Shown: positions 1 to 8,504 of the stretch, piece by piece | How positions within the stretch are numbered: position 1 is the first letter of the stretch | Layout: every line of letters starts with the position of its first letter | Source: Gammaproteobacteria bacterium | GTDB taxonomy: Bacteria; Pseudomonadota; Gammaproteobacteria; BMS3Bbin11 | Direction of reading: 5' to 3' | Length of the DNA stretch: 50,404 nt | Assembly (NCBI GenBank): GCA_013150915.1 | Contig: JAADJE010000055.1 | Coordinates: 1-50,404, forward strand | The notes under the pieces: model-generated | What the model was told of the DNA's origin: nothing | What the model saw: the letters and a program-made list of their open reading frames with translations, nothing else | The model's database searches: none | Program-made: the position numbers and the translations under genes

Positions 1-50
1 AAAGTTGAAAGTTGAAAGTGATAAGCAGGATCAAAACTAACGCATCCAAA

Positions 51-75
51 AATCGCGCCGAGGCGGCGCTCCTAC
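51..75. repeat. REP-like GC-rich palindromic repeat, single copy
   Basis: The stretch reads atcgcgccgaggcggcgctc followed by ctac and matches the repeat family found in inverted pairs at 958-1039, 2189-2266, 5342-5421 and 18314-18462. It lies downstream of prmC, between AGTTGAAAG-type repeats (1-20) and a cttt-rich partner (101-115). The first 111 bases hold no gene. Confidence 0.7.
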
Positions 76-111
76 TTCATTCTGTTTGAGGTTTTGACTT
101 TCCTTTCAGCT

Positions 112-948
112 TTAATCTGCCTTCCCCCCCGTTACCCGATCATTCCCGCCATAGTCTTTTTTGGTGAATATTTCTTTAAAGCCTACATGGCCTAGCAACC
201 TGCTTACGGCTCTTGCCTGGTCATAAGCATGCTCCAGTAACAAAAAACCACCGGGCTTCAAATGCGATACACTGTCAGGGATGATCTGTCGGATGGCATC
301 CAGCCCATCACTCCCAGAAATCAGTGCATGCTCAGGTTCAGCAGGCAGATCGCCCTGCTTCAGATGGGGATCGTCCGCAGGAATATAGGGAGGATTGCAG
401 ACGATCATTTCGAATAAGCTGCTTTTTATCGGCTGCAGCCACGAGCCCGCGGCAAAACTGATATTTTTGGTGCCCTGTAAACGGGCGTTTTCCTCTGCGA
501 TGACCAGGGCAGCCATTGATAGATCCGTAGCGGTAATTTCACACTGCGGACGCTCCCGTGCGAGGGCAAGGGCAATGGCGCCGCTGCCTGTTCCGAGGTC
601 GGCAATCTGCCACCCGGCATCGGCCGGTATCCGCAGCAGGGCCTGTTCGACCAAGCATTCGGTATCCGGTCTCGGAATTAACACCTCTGGCGATACTTTC
701 AGGTCCATGTCCCAGAAGCCTCGGCTACCGGTGATGTAGGCCAGTGGTTCGCCCGCTATTCTACGTTTTAGCGCCGAGTCAAATTGCAGACAGTGCTTTT
801 CCGACAGCTCTTCATCGGGATGGATACCTTGATAACTGCGGCTGATTCCACAGGTTTCAGCCAGTAATAATTCGCTTTCCAGTCTGGCTTCAGGTCCAGT
901 CAATTTTGACCGGGCTTTGGTAAGTATTTCGAGAATGGTGGGCGTCAT
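112..948 (-). CDS. prmC: Release factor glutamine N5-methyltransferase PrmC (HemK)
   Basis: PrmC methylates the glutamine of the GGQ motif in release factors RF1 and RF2, using S-adenosylmethionine, in the cytoplasm. The 278-residue protein has the usual length. It shows an N-terminal helical substrate-binding part, a SAM-binding loop DLGTGSGAIALALA, and the catalytic CNPPYIP (NPPY) motif that binds the glutamine. It lies downstream of prfA on the same strand, the classical hemA-prfA-prmC order, so it is made with its substrate RF1. Here the prfA-prmC gap is widened to about 137 bp by a REP-like pair. PrmB, which has the same fold, is encoded at 30665-31528; the position after prfA identifies this one as PrmC. 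Confidence 0.96.
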   Translation of the reverse strand: MTPTILEILTKARSKLTGPEARLESELLLAETCGISRSYQGIHPDEELSEKHCLQFDSALKRRIAGEPLAYITGSRGFWDMDLKVSPEVLIPRPDTECLVEQALLRIPADAGWQIADLGTGSGAIALALARERPQCEITATDLSMAALVIAEENARLQGTKNISFAAGSWLQPIKSSLFEMIVCNPPYIPADDPHLKQGDLPAEPEHALISGSDGLDAIRQIIPDSVSHLKPGGFLLLEHAYDQARAVSRLLGHVGFKEIFTKKDYGGNDRVTGGKAD

Positions 949-957
949 TGTGAATTA

Positions 958-1039
958 ATCGCGCCTGGGGCGGCGCTCCTACAGGAGGGAGGGGGTATCG
1001 TCCACATGGCGACTAGCAGGCGCGCCGCCCTCGGCGCGA
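958..1039. repeat. REP-like inverted pair between prfA and prmC
   Basis: Two GC-rich half-elements face each other: atcgcgcctggggcggcgct (from 958) and aggcgcgccgccctcggcgc (from 1018). They could form a long stem in the prfA-prmC mRNA. The pair has the same design as those at 2189-2266 and 5342-5421. Confidence 0.75.
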
Positions 1040-1085
1040 GAGAGACTGAAAAGAGGTTTAACAAAAAATAAAACCCGTGTGTATT

Positions 1086-2174
1086 TCATCTCGAATCACT
1101 CAACTCCGCCAACAACTCCGCCTGATGTTCGGTTACCAGTGGTTCGATGAGCATATCCAGATCACCGGCCATCAATTCGTCAAGTTTGTAGAGCGTCAGG
1201 TTGATGCGGTGGTCGCTTACCCTGCCCTGTGGGAAGTTGTAGGTACGGATACGCTCTGATCTATCACCGCTACCGACCAGGGATTTTCGTGTTTCGGCCT
1301 GTTCGGCCTGCTGCGCACTCTGGATCTGATCCAGCAATCTTGACTGTAGCACACTCATCGCGCGGGCCTTGTTTTTGTGCTGGGAGCGTTCATCCTGACA
1401 TTCGACGACCAGACCGGTGGGCAGGTGAGTGATGCGAACAGCTGAATCGGTCTTGTTGACGTGCTGGCCGCCTGAACCGGATGCACGGTAAGTGTCGATG
1501 CGCAGGTCACCGGCACCAATCTCTATCTTATCCACTTCATCAGCTTCCGGCATGACGGCAACCGTACAGGCCGATGTATGCACACGGCCCTGGGTTTCGG
1601 TCTGCGGGACGCGCTGTACACGGTGAGCACCCGACTCGAATTTGAGACGAGAATAGACACGCTTGCCGCTGATTCTTGTGATGATCTCTCTGTACCCACC
1701 GTGGTCGCCATCGCTGTGGCTCAACACCTCAATTTCCCAGTGGTTTTTTTCTGCGTAGCTGCTGTACATACGGAATAGATCACCGGCAAACAGGGCGGCT
1801 TCATCCCCCCCTGTACCGGCCCGAATTTCAAGAAATACGTTACGCTCATCATTGGGATCTTTGGGCATCAACAGAATACGTATCGCCTCCCTATGCTGCT
1901 GCATAGACTGCTCCAGGCCCCTGATCTCCTCCACTACCATTTCACGCATCTCGCTGTCCTCATCATCAAGCATCTGGCGTGCCGTATCGAGATCTATTTT
2001 ACTTTGTTGCCATTGATGGTACCGCTCTACCACGGGGGATAATCCCGCCATCTCTACCGACAATTGCCGGAACTGATTCTGATCAGCCGCTACGGCTGGA
2101 TCAGCCAGCAGGGCATGGATTTCTTCCAGGCGCTGGCTCAGGTGGTCGAGTTTGCTGGTGATTGAATTTTTCAT
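1086..2174 (-). CDS. prfA: Peptide chain release factor 1 (RF1)
   Basis: RF1 recognises UAA and UAG in the ribosomal A site and triggers peptidyl-tRNA hydrolysis. The 362-residue length is normal. The GGQ loop is present as [15 protein letters not shown]. The stop-codon recognition tripeptide is PQT (in [18 protein letters not shown]), which fits the PxT form of RF1 rather than the SPF of RF2. The N-terminal helical domain (about 1-100) and the codon-recognition and core domains follow in order. The gene lies between hemA and prmC on the same strand. Gaps containing REP-like pairs separate it from both neighbours. Confidence 0.97.
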   Translation of the reverse strand: MKNSITSKLDHLSQRLEEIHALLADPAVAADQNQFRQLSVEMAGLSPVVERYHQWQQSKIDLDTARQMLDDEDSEMREMVVEEIRGLEQSMQQHREAIRILLMPKDPNDERNVFLEIRAGTGGDEAALFAGDLFRMYSSYAEKNHWEIEVLSHSDGDHGGYREIITRISGKRVYSRLKFESGAHRVQRVPQTETQGRVHTSACTVAVMPEADEVDKIEIGAGDLRIDTYRASGSGGQHVNKTDSAVRITHLPTGLVVECQDERSQHKNKARAMSVLQSRLLDQIQSAQQAEQAETRKSLVGSGDRSERIRTYNFPQGRVSDHRINLTLYKLDELMAGDLDMLIEPLVTEHQAELLAELSDSR

Positions 2175-2188
2175 GAACCCCTCTATTT

Positions 2189-2266
2189 GTAGGAGCGCCG
2201 CCCTCGGCGCGATTTTCTAATAATTATTAATTTCAGAAGCAATCGCGCCGGGGCGGCGCGCCTACA
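2189..2266. repeat. REP-like inverted pair between hemA and prfA
   Basis: The half-elements tgtaggagcgccgccctcgg (from 2189) and aatcgcgccggggcggcgcg (from 2241, ending cctaca) are inverted. The second copy runs into the hemA stop codon (cta at 2262-2264 on the plus strand), so the last bases of hemA come from the repeat. Confidence 0.8.
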
Positions 2267-3509
2267 ATCCAAACAATCGTTTCGCCGCCTCGATAACATT
2301 TTTGTCCGCCACCAGGCCCGCCTCTTTCAATGCGGCGGTCGGGGTGTGGGTGTATTTGTTGGTTAATGAGCGGGCAAGTGTTTCGATAACGACTTCAGGG
2401 CTTTCTCCGCTAGCCAGTAAGCGCAGGGCTTTATCCAGTTCGGCCTGGCGTAACTGGTCGGCGTTTTCCCTTAGCGCACGTATCATCGGTACGGCATCGA
2501 GTGATTTCAGCCAGTCGACGAAGTGACCAACCTGCAGCTCAATAATTTTTTCGGCTTCCTCTGCGGCTTCACGGCGCGACTGAAGATTCTCATCGATCAC
2601 ATTTTGCAGATCGTCAACGGTGTATAGAAAAACATCGCTCAATTCACTGACCTCTGCCTCGATATCCCGGGGAACGGCGAGGTCGACCATGAATATTGGC
2701 CGGCGGCGGCGTTTTTTTAATGCCTGTTCAACAGCGCCCTTGCCAAGTATTGGCAACTGGCTGGCGGTAGATGTGATAACGATATCTGCATCGTGCAGAC
2801 GTGATGGCAATTCAGCCAGGGTAATCGCTTCGCCATTGATTAGTTCGGCCAGTTTCTGCGCCCGATCAATAGTACGGTTGGAAACAATGATATGTCCAAC
2901 CCGCTGTTGCGACAGGTGTTGTGCCGTCAATTCGATGGTCTCACCGGCACCGATCAACAATACTGTTTTCTGTGACAGATCGGTAAAAATCTGTTTCGCC
3001 AATTTGACCGCCGCATAGGCCACGGACACGGCGCTGGCACCGATCTGGGTATCCGTGCGAACCTGTTTGGCGACGGAAAAGGTATGCTGAAATAACTGGT
3101 TTAGCAGCTTGCCTGTAACACCTGTCTTGTGTGCAGTAGCAAAGGCCTCTTTCATCTGACCGAGAATCTGCGGCTCACCAAGCACCATGGAATCGAGTCC
3201 ACTGGCGACCCGAAAGGCGTGTCGTACGGCCTCATCACCCGGGTTGCGATACAGATAAGGTTCGATATCATCGGTATTAAGCCGGTGGTAATCACAGAAC
3301 CATTCAACCAGACTATTTTCATTTGCCTGTTCATGACTGCAGTAAATTTCGGTACGATTGCAGGTTGAGAGTATCGTGGCTTCACGCGCTCCACCGGTAT
3401 CAGTGATATCTGCTAACGCGGTCACCAGGGAATCGGGGGCGAACGCCGTCTGCTCGCGAAGTTCCAGCGGTGCGGTTTTGTGGTTGATGCCAAAGTTGAA
3501 CAGGTGCAT
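2262..3509 (-). CDS. hemA: Glutamyl-tRNA reductase
   Basis: HemA reduces glutamyl-tRNA(Glu) to glutamate-1-semialdehyde with NADPH, the first committed step of C5 tetrapyrrole synthesis. HemL, which takes the product to 5-aminolevulinate, is encoded at 38215-39492. The 415-residue protein has the conserved STCNRTEIYC motif with the catalytic cysteine at position 50, a NAD(P)-binding loop LLIGAGETIELTAQHL, and a C-terminal dimerisation helix region. It heads the hemA-prfA-prmC series. It is divergent from the TPR lipoprotein with under 50 bp between starts, so the two probably share a promoter region. The stop codon lies inside a REP-like repeat. Confidence 0.97.
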   Translation of the reverse strand: MHLFNFGINHKTAPLELREQTAFAPDSLVTALADITDTGGAREATILSTCNRTEIYCSHEQANENSLVEWFCDYHRLNTDDIEPYLYRNPGDEAVRHAFRVASGLDSMVLGEPQILGQMKEAFATAHKTGVTGKLLNQLFQHTFSVAKQVRTDTQIGASAVSVAYAAVKLAKQIFTDLSQKTVLLIGAGETIELTAQHLSQQRVGHIIVSNRTIDRAQKLAELINGEAITLAELPSRLHDADIVITSTASQLPILGKGAVEQALKKRRRRPIFMVDLAVPRDIEAEVSELSDVFLYTVDDLQNVIDENLQSRREAAEEAEKIIELQVGHFVDWLKSLDAVPMIRALRENADQLRQAELDKALRLLASGESPEVVIETLARSLTNKYTHTPTAALKEAGLVADKNVIEAAKRLFGL

Positions 3510-3556
3510 GATGACTATGTTATTTTGTGCCTACATTTTCAGGAAAGAACCGAACA

Positions 3557-5335
3557 TTGTCTCTTGTTAGAAGAATCTGTCAAGCCATGTCATCGTTTAC
3601 ATTGCTTGCCTCGCTATTACTTGTCTCTGCCACACTGACCTCCTGTGGCAATAATTCTGTCAAAAAGTACCCTGCTGCCGTAACGGTAAAAGAACCCGTT
3701 CAGACTAAAACTAACGCAGGAACCGAACCGAAGAACCTGCCTGATGTCGAGCTCACCGCCGACCTGATGTACAAACTACTGCTGTCCGACATTGCACGCC
3801 AGCAGAACAACAATGATCTTGCGCTGGCCGCCCTGGTCGATGCGGCGACTGAAACACGCGACCCCCGACTGGCTGCCCAGGCAACCCGCCTGGCCGTAAT
3901 TTCGTCTCAGTATGGCACGGCTATTCAAATGGCCAAACTGTGGCTGGAACTGGTACCGGATGACATCGATGTCCACCAGACCATAGGAAATCTTCTCGTC
4001 GTTGAAAAACAGCCAGAACGAGCTTTGGCACATTATAGCAAAGCTCTGGCTTTAACAGACGAAAAAAACCGCAGTCTGATTCTAAAGCAAATAAGCGGTA
4101 CCCTGGTTCGTTACAGCAGCCCGCAACAGGCCCTTGAATTAATCGAAAAGCTGACAACTGAATACCCCGGCTCAGCCGATGTCGCACTGGCCCTCGCCAG
4201 CGCCGCCAGCAAGCTCAAAGAATATGACATTGCGACCACGGCTATAGAACGTGCCCTATCACTCGACCCCAACAACTACAACGCCGCTTCGTTTAAATTC
4301 GGGCTGTTGCTGCTCAATAAAAAAGCTGGCGAGGCCGAGCAGTTTGCCAACAGCTTTCTGAAAAAACATCCCACAGCCATTCTACTTCGCATGGCGCTGG
4401 CCAGGCACTATCTGGAGGCTAACAAGCTTAAACAGGCAGAAAAGGAATATCTGTTAATATACAAGCAGGATAAAACCTCCATCATTGCGCCGATGGCGCT
4501 GGCACTGATACGGATCGACAGCAATAAACTGGACGATGCAACGGTATACCTGCAAAAGGTCCTGCTGCTGCAACCAAGCAATGATCTGGCCCGCCTTTAC
4601 CTGGGCGATATCACAGCACAGCAGAAAAAACTTGATGCGGCTATCCAGTGGTACCGCTCTGTTACTGAGAAAGGGCAACTGTTTAAAGCGCGGCTGCGTC
4701 TGGTCGATGTCATCATGCAGCGAGACGGTGTCGATGCAGCTATGCGTGAACTTGAAGCCTTACACGCAGAGACCCCCAACCAACAAGTAGACATTACCCT
4801 GCTACAGCACGACCTGCTGCTAGAGGCCGGGCGTGAAAAAGAAGCACTACAGATCGTCAATACCGCCCTTGCCGATAGCCCGGATGACCTGGATCTACTT
4901 TATGCCAGAGCTATGATTGCTGCTCGTCGAGGGGATATTCCTGGCCTGGAAAAAGACTTGAAACACCTCCTTAAAATTGAACCCAACCATGCGCAGGCCC
5001 TGAATGCCTATGGTTTTACCCTGGCAGACCTGACGGATCGTTATAAAGAGGCCTATTCATTCATTAAGGCGGCACTGAAACTAAAGCCAGGCGACCCGTT
5101 TATCCTCGACAGTATGGGTTGGGTCGAATACCGGATGGGCAATTACAGTGCAGCCGAAGACTATCTACGCAAAGCACTGGCTAAACGAAATGACGCAGAG
5201 ATCGCCTCCCACCTTGTTGACGTCCTGCAGGATGCCGGTAAGGCGCGTGAAGCGAGAAAGGTCTGGACAAAAGCGAATAAGGATTTCCCGGGGAATGAGA
5301 AGTTGCAGGCGGTTGGTGAAAAATTACAAAAGTAA
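3557..5335 (+). CDS. Tetratricopeptide-repeat outer-membrane-type lipoprotein
   Basis: The track starts this ORF at a GTG (3527), but a TTG at 3557 is better. It follows AGGAAAG (3541-3547) at 9-bp spacing and gives MSLVRRICQAMSSFTLLASLLL, a proper lipoprotein signal with a positive n-region and an LTSC lipobox (Cys30). The mature part is made almost entirely of TPR-like helix pairs, for example in AALVDAATETRDPRLAAQ and the stretch ending LKPGDPFILDSMGWVEYRMG. The exact function is unknown to me. The position between hemA and lolB is conserved in Pseudomonas-type genomes and suggests an envelope assembly role. The annotation as a TPR lipoprotein is firm. Confidence 0.9.
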   Translation: MSLVRRICQAMSSFTLLASLLLVSATLTSCGNNSVKKYPAAVTVKEPVQTKTNAGTEPKNLPDVELTADLMYKLLLSDIARQQNNNDLALAALVDAATETRDPRLAAQATRLAVISSQYGTAIQMAKLWLELVPDDIDVHQTIGNLLVVEKQPERALAHYSKALALTDEKNRSLILKQISGTLVRYSSPQQALELIEKLTTEYPGSADVALALASAASKLKEYDIATTAIERALSLDPNNYNAASFKFGLLLLNKKAGEAEQFANSFLKKHPTAILLRMALARHYLEANKLKQAEKEYLLIYKQDKTSIIAPMALALIRIDSNKLDDATVYLQKVLLLQPSNDLARLYLGDITAQQKKLDAAIQWYRSVTEKGQLFKARLRLVDVIMQRDGVDAAMRELEALHAETPNQQVDITLLQHDLLLEAGREKEALQIVNTALADSPDDLDLLYARAMIAARRGDIPGLEKDLKHLLKIEPNHAQALNAYGFTLADLTDRYKEAYSFIKAALKLKPGDPFILDSMGWVEYRMGNYSAAEDYLRKALAKRNDAEIASHLVDVLQDAGKAREARKVWTKANKDFPGNEKLQAVGEKLQK

Positions 5336-5341
5336 TTTTTC

Positions 5342-5421
5342 TGTAGGCGCGCCGCCCCGGCACGATAAAATGGCTCACCTGCCTGAAAGACCCTTATCGC
5401 GCCAAGGGCGGCGCGCCTGCA
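5342..5421. repeat. REP-like inverted pair overlapping the lolB start
   Basis: Half-elements tgtaggcgcgccgccccggc (from 5342) and ttatcgcgccaagggcggcg (from 5394, ending cgcctgca) are inverted. The second lies inside the lolB reading frame and encodes residues 9-17 (LSRQGRRAC). The lolB ATG at 5370 sits in the loop between the arms. Confidence 0.8.
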
Positions 5422-6017
5422 TTTTGTTGCTGTTGGCTACTGCTCTGCTGTCAGCCTGCGCCGGCAAACCTGTTAAGAAAGAGCCCCCTCCCGACTGGCA
5501 GACGAAACAAGCTGCTCTCGCGAAAATCAACAGCTGGAAAATGCACGCGCGTATTGGCCTGCGCGGGACAGACCGAAACGGCAGCGCCTCTCTGATATGG
5601 CTTGAAACCCCCGAACGACGTAGTCTACGTCTGCTGAGCCCGCTAGGTGGTGGCCTGATATTGCTGCAACAGGATGCTACAGGGGCCTCTATACAGGACA
5701 GCAAGGGCAGGGTCTGGCATGGGCAAGACGCCGGGGAACTGATCTATCGCGTCACTGGCTGGCAAATTCCTGTCTCCGGTCTACGCTGGTGGTTACTGGG
5801 CCTGACCGAGCCCGGCAGCAAAGCTGAATCCACCGTAGATGCTGACCATCACCTGGTACGTGTCCGGCAAACCGGCTGGAAGGTGTCCCTGGATAAATAC
5901 ACTCGTTTCGGTGCGCACGAACTGCCGACATCGATTGTTTTTGAAACAGTGGCCGCTCGGAAGGATGCGCGGTATATTCGGGTCAAAGTTATCGTTAAGA
6001 ACTGGGTGATAGATTGA
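5370..6017 (+). CDS. lolB: Outer-membrane lipoprotein receptor LolB
   Basis: LolB accepts lipoproteins from periplasmic LolA and inserts them in the outer membrane. The track ORF begins at 5148 inside the TPR gene. The ATG at 5370 gives a 215-residue protein close to the family length of about 205. It begins with a signal peptide and the lipobox LLSAC (Cys30). Family features include KINSWKMHARIGLRG, a beta-rich middle, and LRWWLLGLTEPG. No strong ribosome binding site precedes the ATG. The start lies in the loop of a REP-like palindrome whose right arm encodes the arginine-rich n-region (RQGRR). It is followed by ispE as in many gammaproteobacteria. Confidence 0.92.
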   Translation: MAHLPERPLSRQGRRACILLLLATALLSACAGKPVKKEPPPDWQTKQAALAKINSWKMHARIGLRGTDRNGSASLIWLETPERRSLRLLSPLGGGLILLQQDATGASIQDSKGRVWHGQDAGELIYRVTGWQIPVSGLRWWLLGLTEPGSKAESTVDADHHLVRVRQTGWKVSLDKYTRFGAHELPTSIVFETVAARKDARYIRVKVIVKNWVID

Positions 6018-6064
6018 GGTTTCAAGATAAATGATGAAAGAAACTTAAAACTTGAAACAGACCA

Positions 6065-6892
6065 ATGCTAACCCTCCCCGCCCCTGCCAAGCTAAACCTG
6101 TTCCTGCATGTCACGGGACGTCGTGCTGATGGCTACCATGAATTGCAGACGGCGTTTCAGTTTCTTGATTTGCAGGATGAAATTACGCTTTCTACCCGCC
6201 CGGATAAACAAATTCGGCGTCTGACCCACTGGGCTGATGTGGCGGAAGGGGATGACCTGATGGTCAAAGCAGCGCATTGCCTCGCTGATTGTACCGGGGT
6301 GTCGACCGGGGTGGATATCGGTATTGAAAAAAATATTCCGATGGGTGCCGGACTGGGTGGCGGCAGCTCGGATGCAGCCACGGTTCTTTGTGGTTTGAAC
6401 CGCCTGTGGGGTCTCGATTTATCGAAGGATCAATTGGCCAACATCGGCCAGACACTCGGGGCTGATGTGCCGGTTTTTATTCACGGTCATGCAGCATGGG
6501 CTGAGGGAACTGGCGATAAGCTGACTTCGATAATGCCGACCGAAGATCTTTACCTGCTGATTGTGCCGCCGGTGCACGTCTCTACTGCAGAAATTTTCAG
6601 TCATCCCGCATTGACACGCGATAGCTCGCCAATCAGAATAACCGACTTTCTTGGAGGGAAAGGTCATAATGATCTCGAAGCGGTGGTCAGACAGGAATAT
6701 CCCGACGTCGATAAGGCCATGAACTGGCTGCAACAATTCGACAGGGTACGGATGACAGGAACCGGCGCGGGTGTATTTATTACGATAGAGTCGCCCGACA
6801 AAGCGGAAAAAATTGTGCAACAGGCCCCTGCCAGCTGGCAATGCTTTGTTACGCAGGGTTTGAATTCAAGCCCGCTGTATGATCAATTTTGA
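6065..6892 (+). CDS. ispE: 4-diphosphocytidyl-2-C-methyl-D-erythritol kinase
   Basis: IspE phosphorylates CDP-methylerythritol at the 2-hydroxyl with ATP in the non-mevalonate (MEP) isoprenoid pathway. The 275-residue protein is of the GHMP kinase family. It starts LPAPAKLNLFLHVTGRRADGY, has the ATP-binding glycine loop PMGAGLGGGSSDAA near residue 95, and the C-terminal glycine motif MTGTGAGVF. It lies between lolB and tRNA-Gln/prs, the normal place in Pseudomonas-like genomes. Confidence 0.97.
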   Translation: MLTLPAPAKLNLFLHVTGRRADGYHELQTAFQFLDLQDEITLSTRPDKQIRRLTHWADVAEGDDLMVKAAHCLADCTGVSTGVDIGIEKNIPMGAGLGGGSSDAATVLCGLNRLWGLDLSKDQLANIGQTLGADVPVFIHGHAAWAEGTGDKLTSIMPTEDLYLLIVPPVHVSTAEIFSHPALTRDSSPIRITDFLGGKGHNDLEAVVRQEYPDVDKAMNWLQQFDRVRMTGTGAGVFITIESPDKAEKIVQQAPASWQCFVTQGLNSSPLYDQF

Positions 6893-6903
6893 ACTTTACG
6901 AAA

Positions 6904-6978
6904 TGGGGTGTAGCCAAGCGGTAAGGCACTGGATTTTGATTCCAGCATGCACAGGTTCGAATCCTGTCACCCCAGCCA
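6904..6978 (+). tRNA. tRNA-Gln (anticodon TTG)
   Basis: A full cloverleaf can be drawn. The acceptor stem TGGGGTG pairs with CACCCCA, the discriminator is G, and CCA is encoded. The anticodon arm is ctgga-ttttgat-tccag with anticodon TTG. The T arm contains gGTTCGAATCc. Length is 75 nt. It lies just upstream of prs, as in related genomes. Confidence 0.97.
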
Positions 6979-6999
6979 TCATTAAATGGGAGCAGGCCT

Positions 7000-7947
7000 T
7001 TGCCAAACGATGAGATGATAATCCTTTCAGGTTCGGGTAACCCCGAACTCAGCAAAGAAGTCTGCCAATTCCTGGATGTGCGTCTGGGCAAAGCCGTCGT
7101 CGACACCTTCAGTGACGGTGAAATTCAGATTGAGATACTGGATAACGTACGTGGTCGGGATATTTTCATTTTACAGTCGGTCTGTCCCCCCAGTAACGAC
7201 AATTTGATGGAATTACTCCTGTTGATTGATGCCTGTAAACGCTCGGCAGCCGGCCGCATCACCGCCACCGTTCCCTATCTTGGTTATGCACGACAGGATC
7301 GACGGCCTCGCTCACAACGTACACCGATCTCTGCACGCCTGGTGGCTGACATGATCTCCCGTGCCGGTGCCAACCATGTCTTAACCGTCGATATCCATGC
7401 AGACCAGATCGTCGGTTTCTTCGATATTCCAACCGATAATATCTACGCCCTGCCAGTGCTGCTCGGTGATGTCTGGCGTCACAGCGATGACAGTCTGATG
7501 GTCGTCTCGCCCGATGTCGGCGGTGTAGTCCGCGCCCGTGCACTGGCCAAGCCGCTGGTGGCGGATCTCGCTATTATTGACAAACGCCGTCCAAAAGCCA
7601 ATGTCGCCAAGGTAATGAATATAATCGGTGATGTAGAAGGGAGAAACTGCGTCATCATCGACGACCTGGTCGATACGGCGAATACCCTCTGCGAGGCAGC
7701 TGGCGCACTGAAGGCACGCGGTGCCAGTCGGGTTTCCGCCTGCTGTACCCACCCTATCCTCTCCGGTTCCGCTGTCGAACGCATCACCTATTCCGAACTG
7801 GATGAGCTGGTCGTCACCAATACCGTACCGCTGTCAGAGGAGGCGGCACGCTGCAATAAAATCCGCCAGCTGAGCATCGCCGAGCTACTGGCTGAAACCA
7901 TGCGCCGGATATATAGCCAGGAATCGGTTAGTTCGTTGTTTTATTGA
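7000..7947 (+). CDS. prs: Ribose-phosphate pyrophosphokinase (PRPP synthase)
   Basis: Prs makes phosphoribosyl pyrophosphate from ribose-5-phosphate and ATP for purine, pyrimidine, histidine, tryptophan and NAD synthesis. The 315-residue protein contains the flexible loop [17 protein letters not shown], the metal-binding helix [11 protein letters not shown], and the PRPP-binding loop [13 protein letters not shown] (ANT in place of the more common GGT or AGT). The start is TTG at 7000, 8 bp after GGAG. The ATG at 7015 has no ribosome binding site and would remove conserved N-terminal residues. It follows tRNA-Gln by 21 bp. Confidence 0.97.
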   Translation: MPNDEMIILSGSGNPELSKEVCQFLDVRLGKAVVDTFSDGEIQIEILDNVRGRDIFILQSVCPPSNDNLMELLLLIDACKRSAAGRITATVPYLGYARQDRRPRSQRTPISARLVADMISRAGANHVLTVDIHADQIVGFFDIPTDNIYALPVLLGDVWRHSDDSLMVVSPDVGGVVRARALAKPLVADLAIIDKRRPKANVAKVMNIIGDVEGRNCVIIDDLVDTANTLCEAAGALKARGASRVSACCTHPILSGSAVERITYSELDELVVTNTVPLSEEAARCNKIRQLSIAELLAETMRRIYSQESVSSLFY

Positions 7948-7948
7948 C

Positions 7949-7974
7949 TTCAGTGTTCAGTGTTCAGTGTTCAG
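7949..7974. repeat. Tandem 7-mer repeat TTCAGTG, left flank of S23-type gene
   Basis: The unit TTCAGTG occurs three times in a row plus a partial fourth copy, directly after the prs stop codon. Its inverse (CTGAACAC...CTGAACACTG) lies at 8395-8424 on the other side of the four-helix-bundle gene, so the two could pair as a stem around the gene. Confidence 0.85.
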
Positions 7975-8031
7975 ATGGATGGTAATTTTACTGAAAACTA
8001 AAAACTAAGGATTATTTTCCATGGAGGGAAA

Positions 8032-8391
8032 ATGGCATATCAGAGTTTTGAAGAACTTGTAGTATGGAAGAAATCTTTCCGTCTTGCTGTCACCGTATAT
8101 AGAGAATTCAAACCTTGCAGAGATTATGGGCTGAAAGACCAAATAACGCGTGCAGCAGTATCGATTCCGTCTAATATTGCAGAAGGTTCAGAGCGTGAAT
8201 CTACTCGTGAATTTATTCGGTTCCTCAATTTCTCAAAAGGCTCAGCAGCAGAATTAAGAACACAGATTTATATTGCCAAAGAAATATGTCTAATTAGCCC
8301 GGCCACTGCGAATTCTATCAATCAGGAATTAAAACAAATATCTTCAATGCTTCACGGTCTTGTGAAATCACTGAAAAGTCAGCTTATCTAA
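8032..8391 (+). CDS. Four-helix-bundle protein of the S23 / 23S rRNA intervening-sequence family
   Basis: The 119-residue protein has the hallmarks of the family: SFEELVVWKKSFRLAVTVYR at the start, ITRAAVSIPSNIAEGSER in the middle, and FIRFLNFSKGSAAELRTQ after it. Members form a pentameric four-helix-bundle fold. Some are encoded in intervening sequences of 23S rRNA genes, many are free-standing, and their role is unclear. A strong ribosome binding site (GGAGGG) precedes the ATG. The gene separates prs from rplY, which are adjacent in Pseudomonas-type genomes, and is flanked by inverted simple repeats (7949-7974 and 8395-8424). It therefore looks like an inserted cassette, and its base composition is visibly AT-richer than its neighbours. 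Confidence 0.9.
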   Translation: MAYQSFEELVVWKKSFRLAVTVYREFKPCRDYGLKDQITRAAVSIPSNIAEGSERESTREFIRFLNFSKGSAAELRTQIYIAKEICLISPATANSINQELKQISSMLHGLVKSLKSQLI

Positions 8392-8394
8392 CAA

Positions 8395-8424
8395 CTGAAC
8401 ACCAAAAGCTGAACACTGAAAACT
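8395..8424. repeat. Inverted partner of TTCAGTG repeat, right flank of S23-type gene
   Basis: CTGAACACcaaaagCTGAAC followed by ACTGAAAACT is the inverse of the TTCAGTG repeat at 7949-7974. It begins 4 bp after the S23-type stop codon and overlaps the probable -35 region of rplY. Confidence 0.8.
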
Positions 8425-8439
8425 ATTTTTTGCTATACT
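8410..8439 (+). promoter_or_regulatory. Possible sigma-70 promoter of rplY
   Basis: TATACT (8434-8439) is a good -10 hexamer. TGAACA (8410-8415), 18 bp upstream, is a 4-of-6 match to TTGACA and lies inside the right-hand repeat of the S23 cassette. A GC-rich hairpin CCCGG...CCGGG (8452-8475) follows in the leader. This is inferred from sequence only. Confidence 0.45.
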
Positions 8440-8504
8440 CGCCGCCTTTTTCCCGGGCTGGTCGCGGTCCGGGTTGTTTAAAATGACAAAATGGGGGATT
8501 CCTG

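Noticed and set aside
5148-5369. N-terminal extension of the lolB ORF
   Set aside because: It overlaps the TPR gene in another frame and would place the signal peptide 75 residues into the protein.
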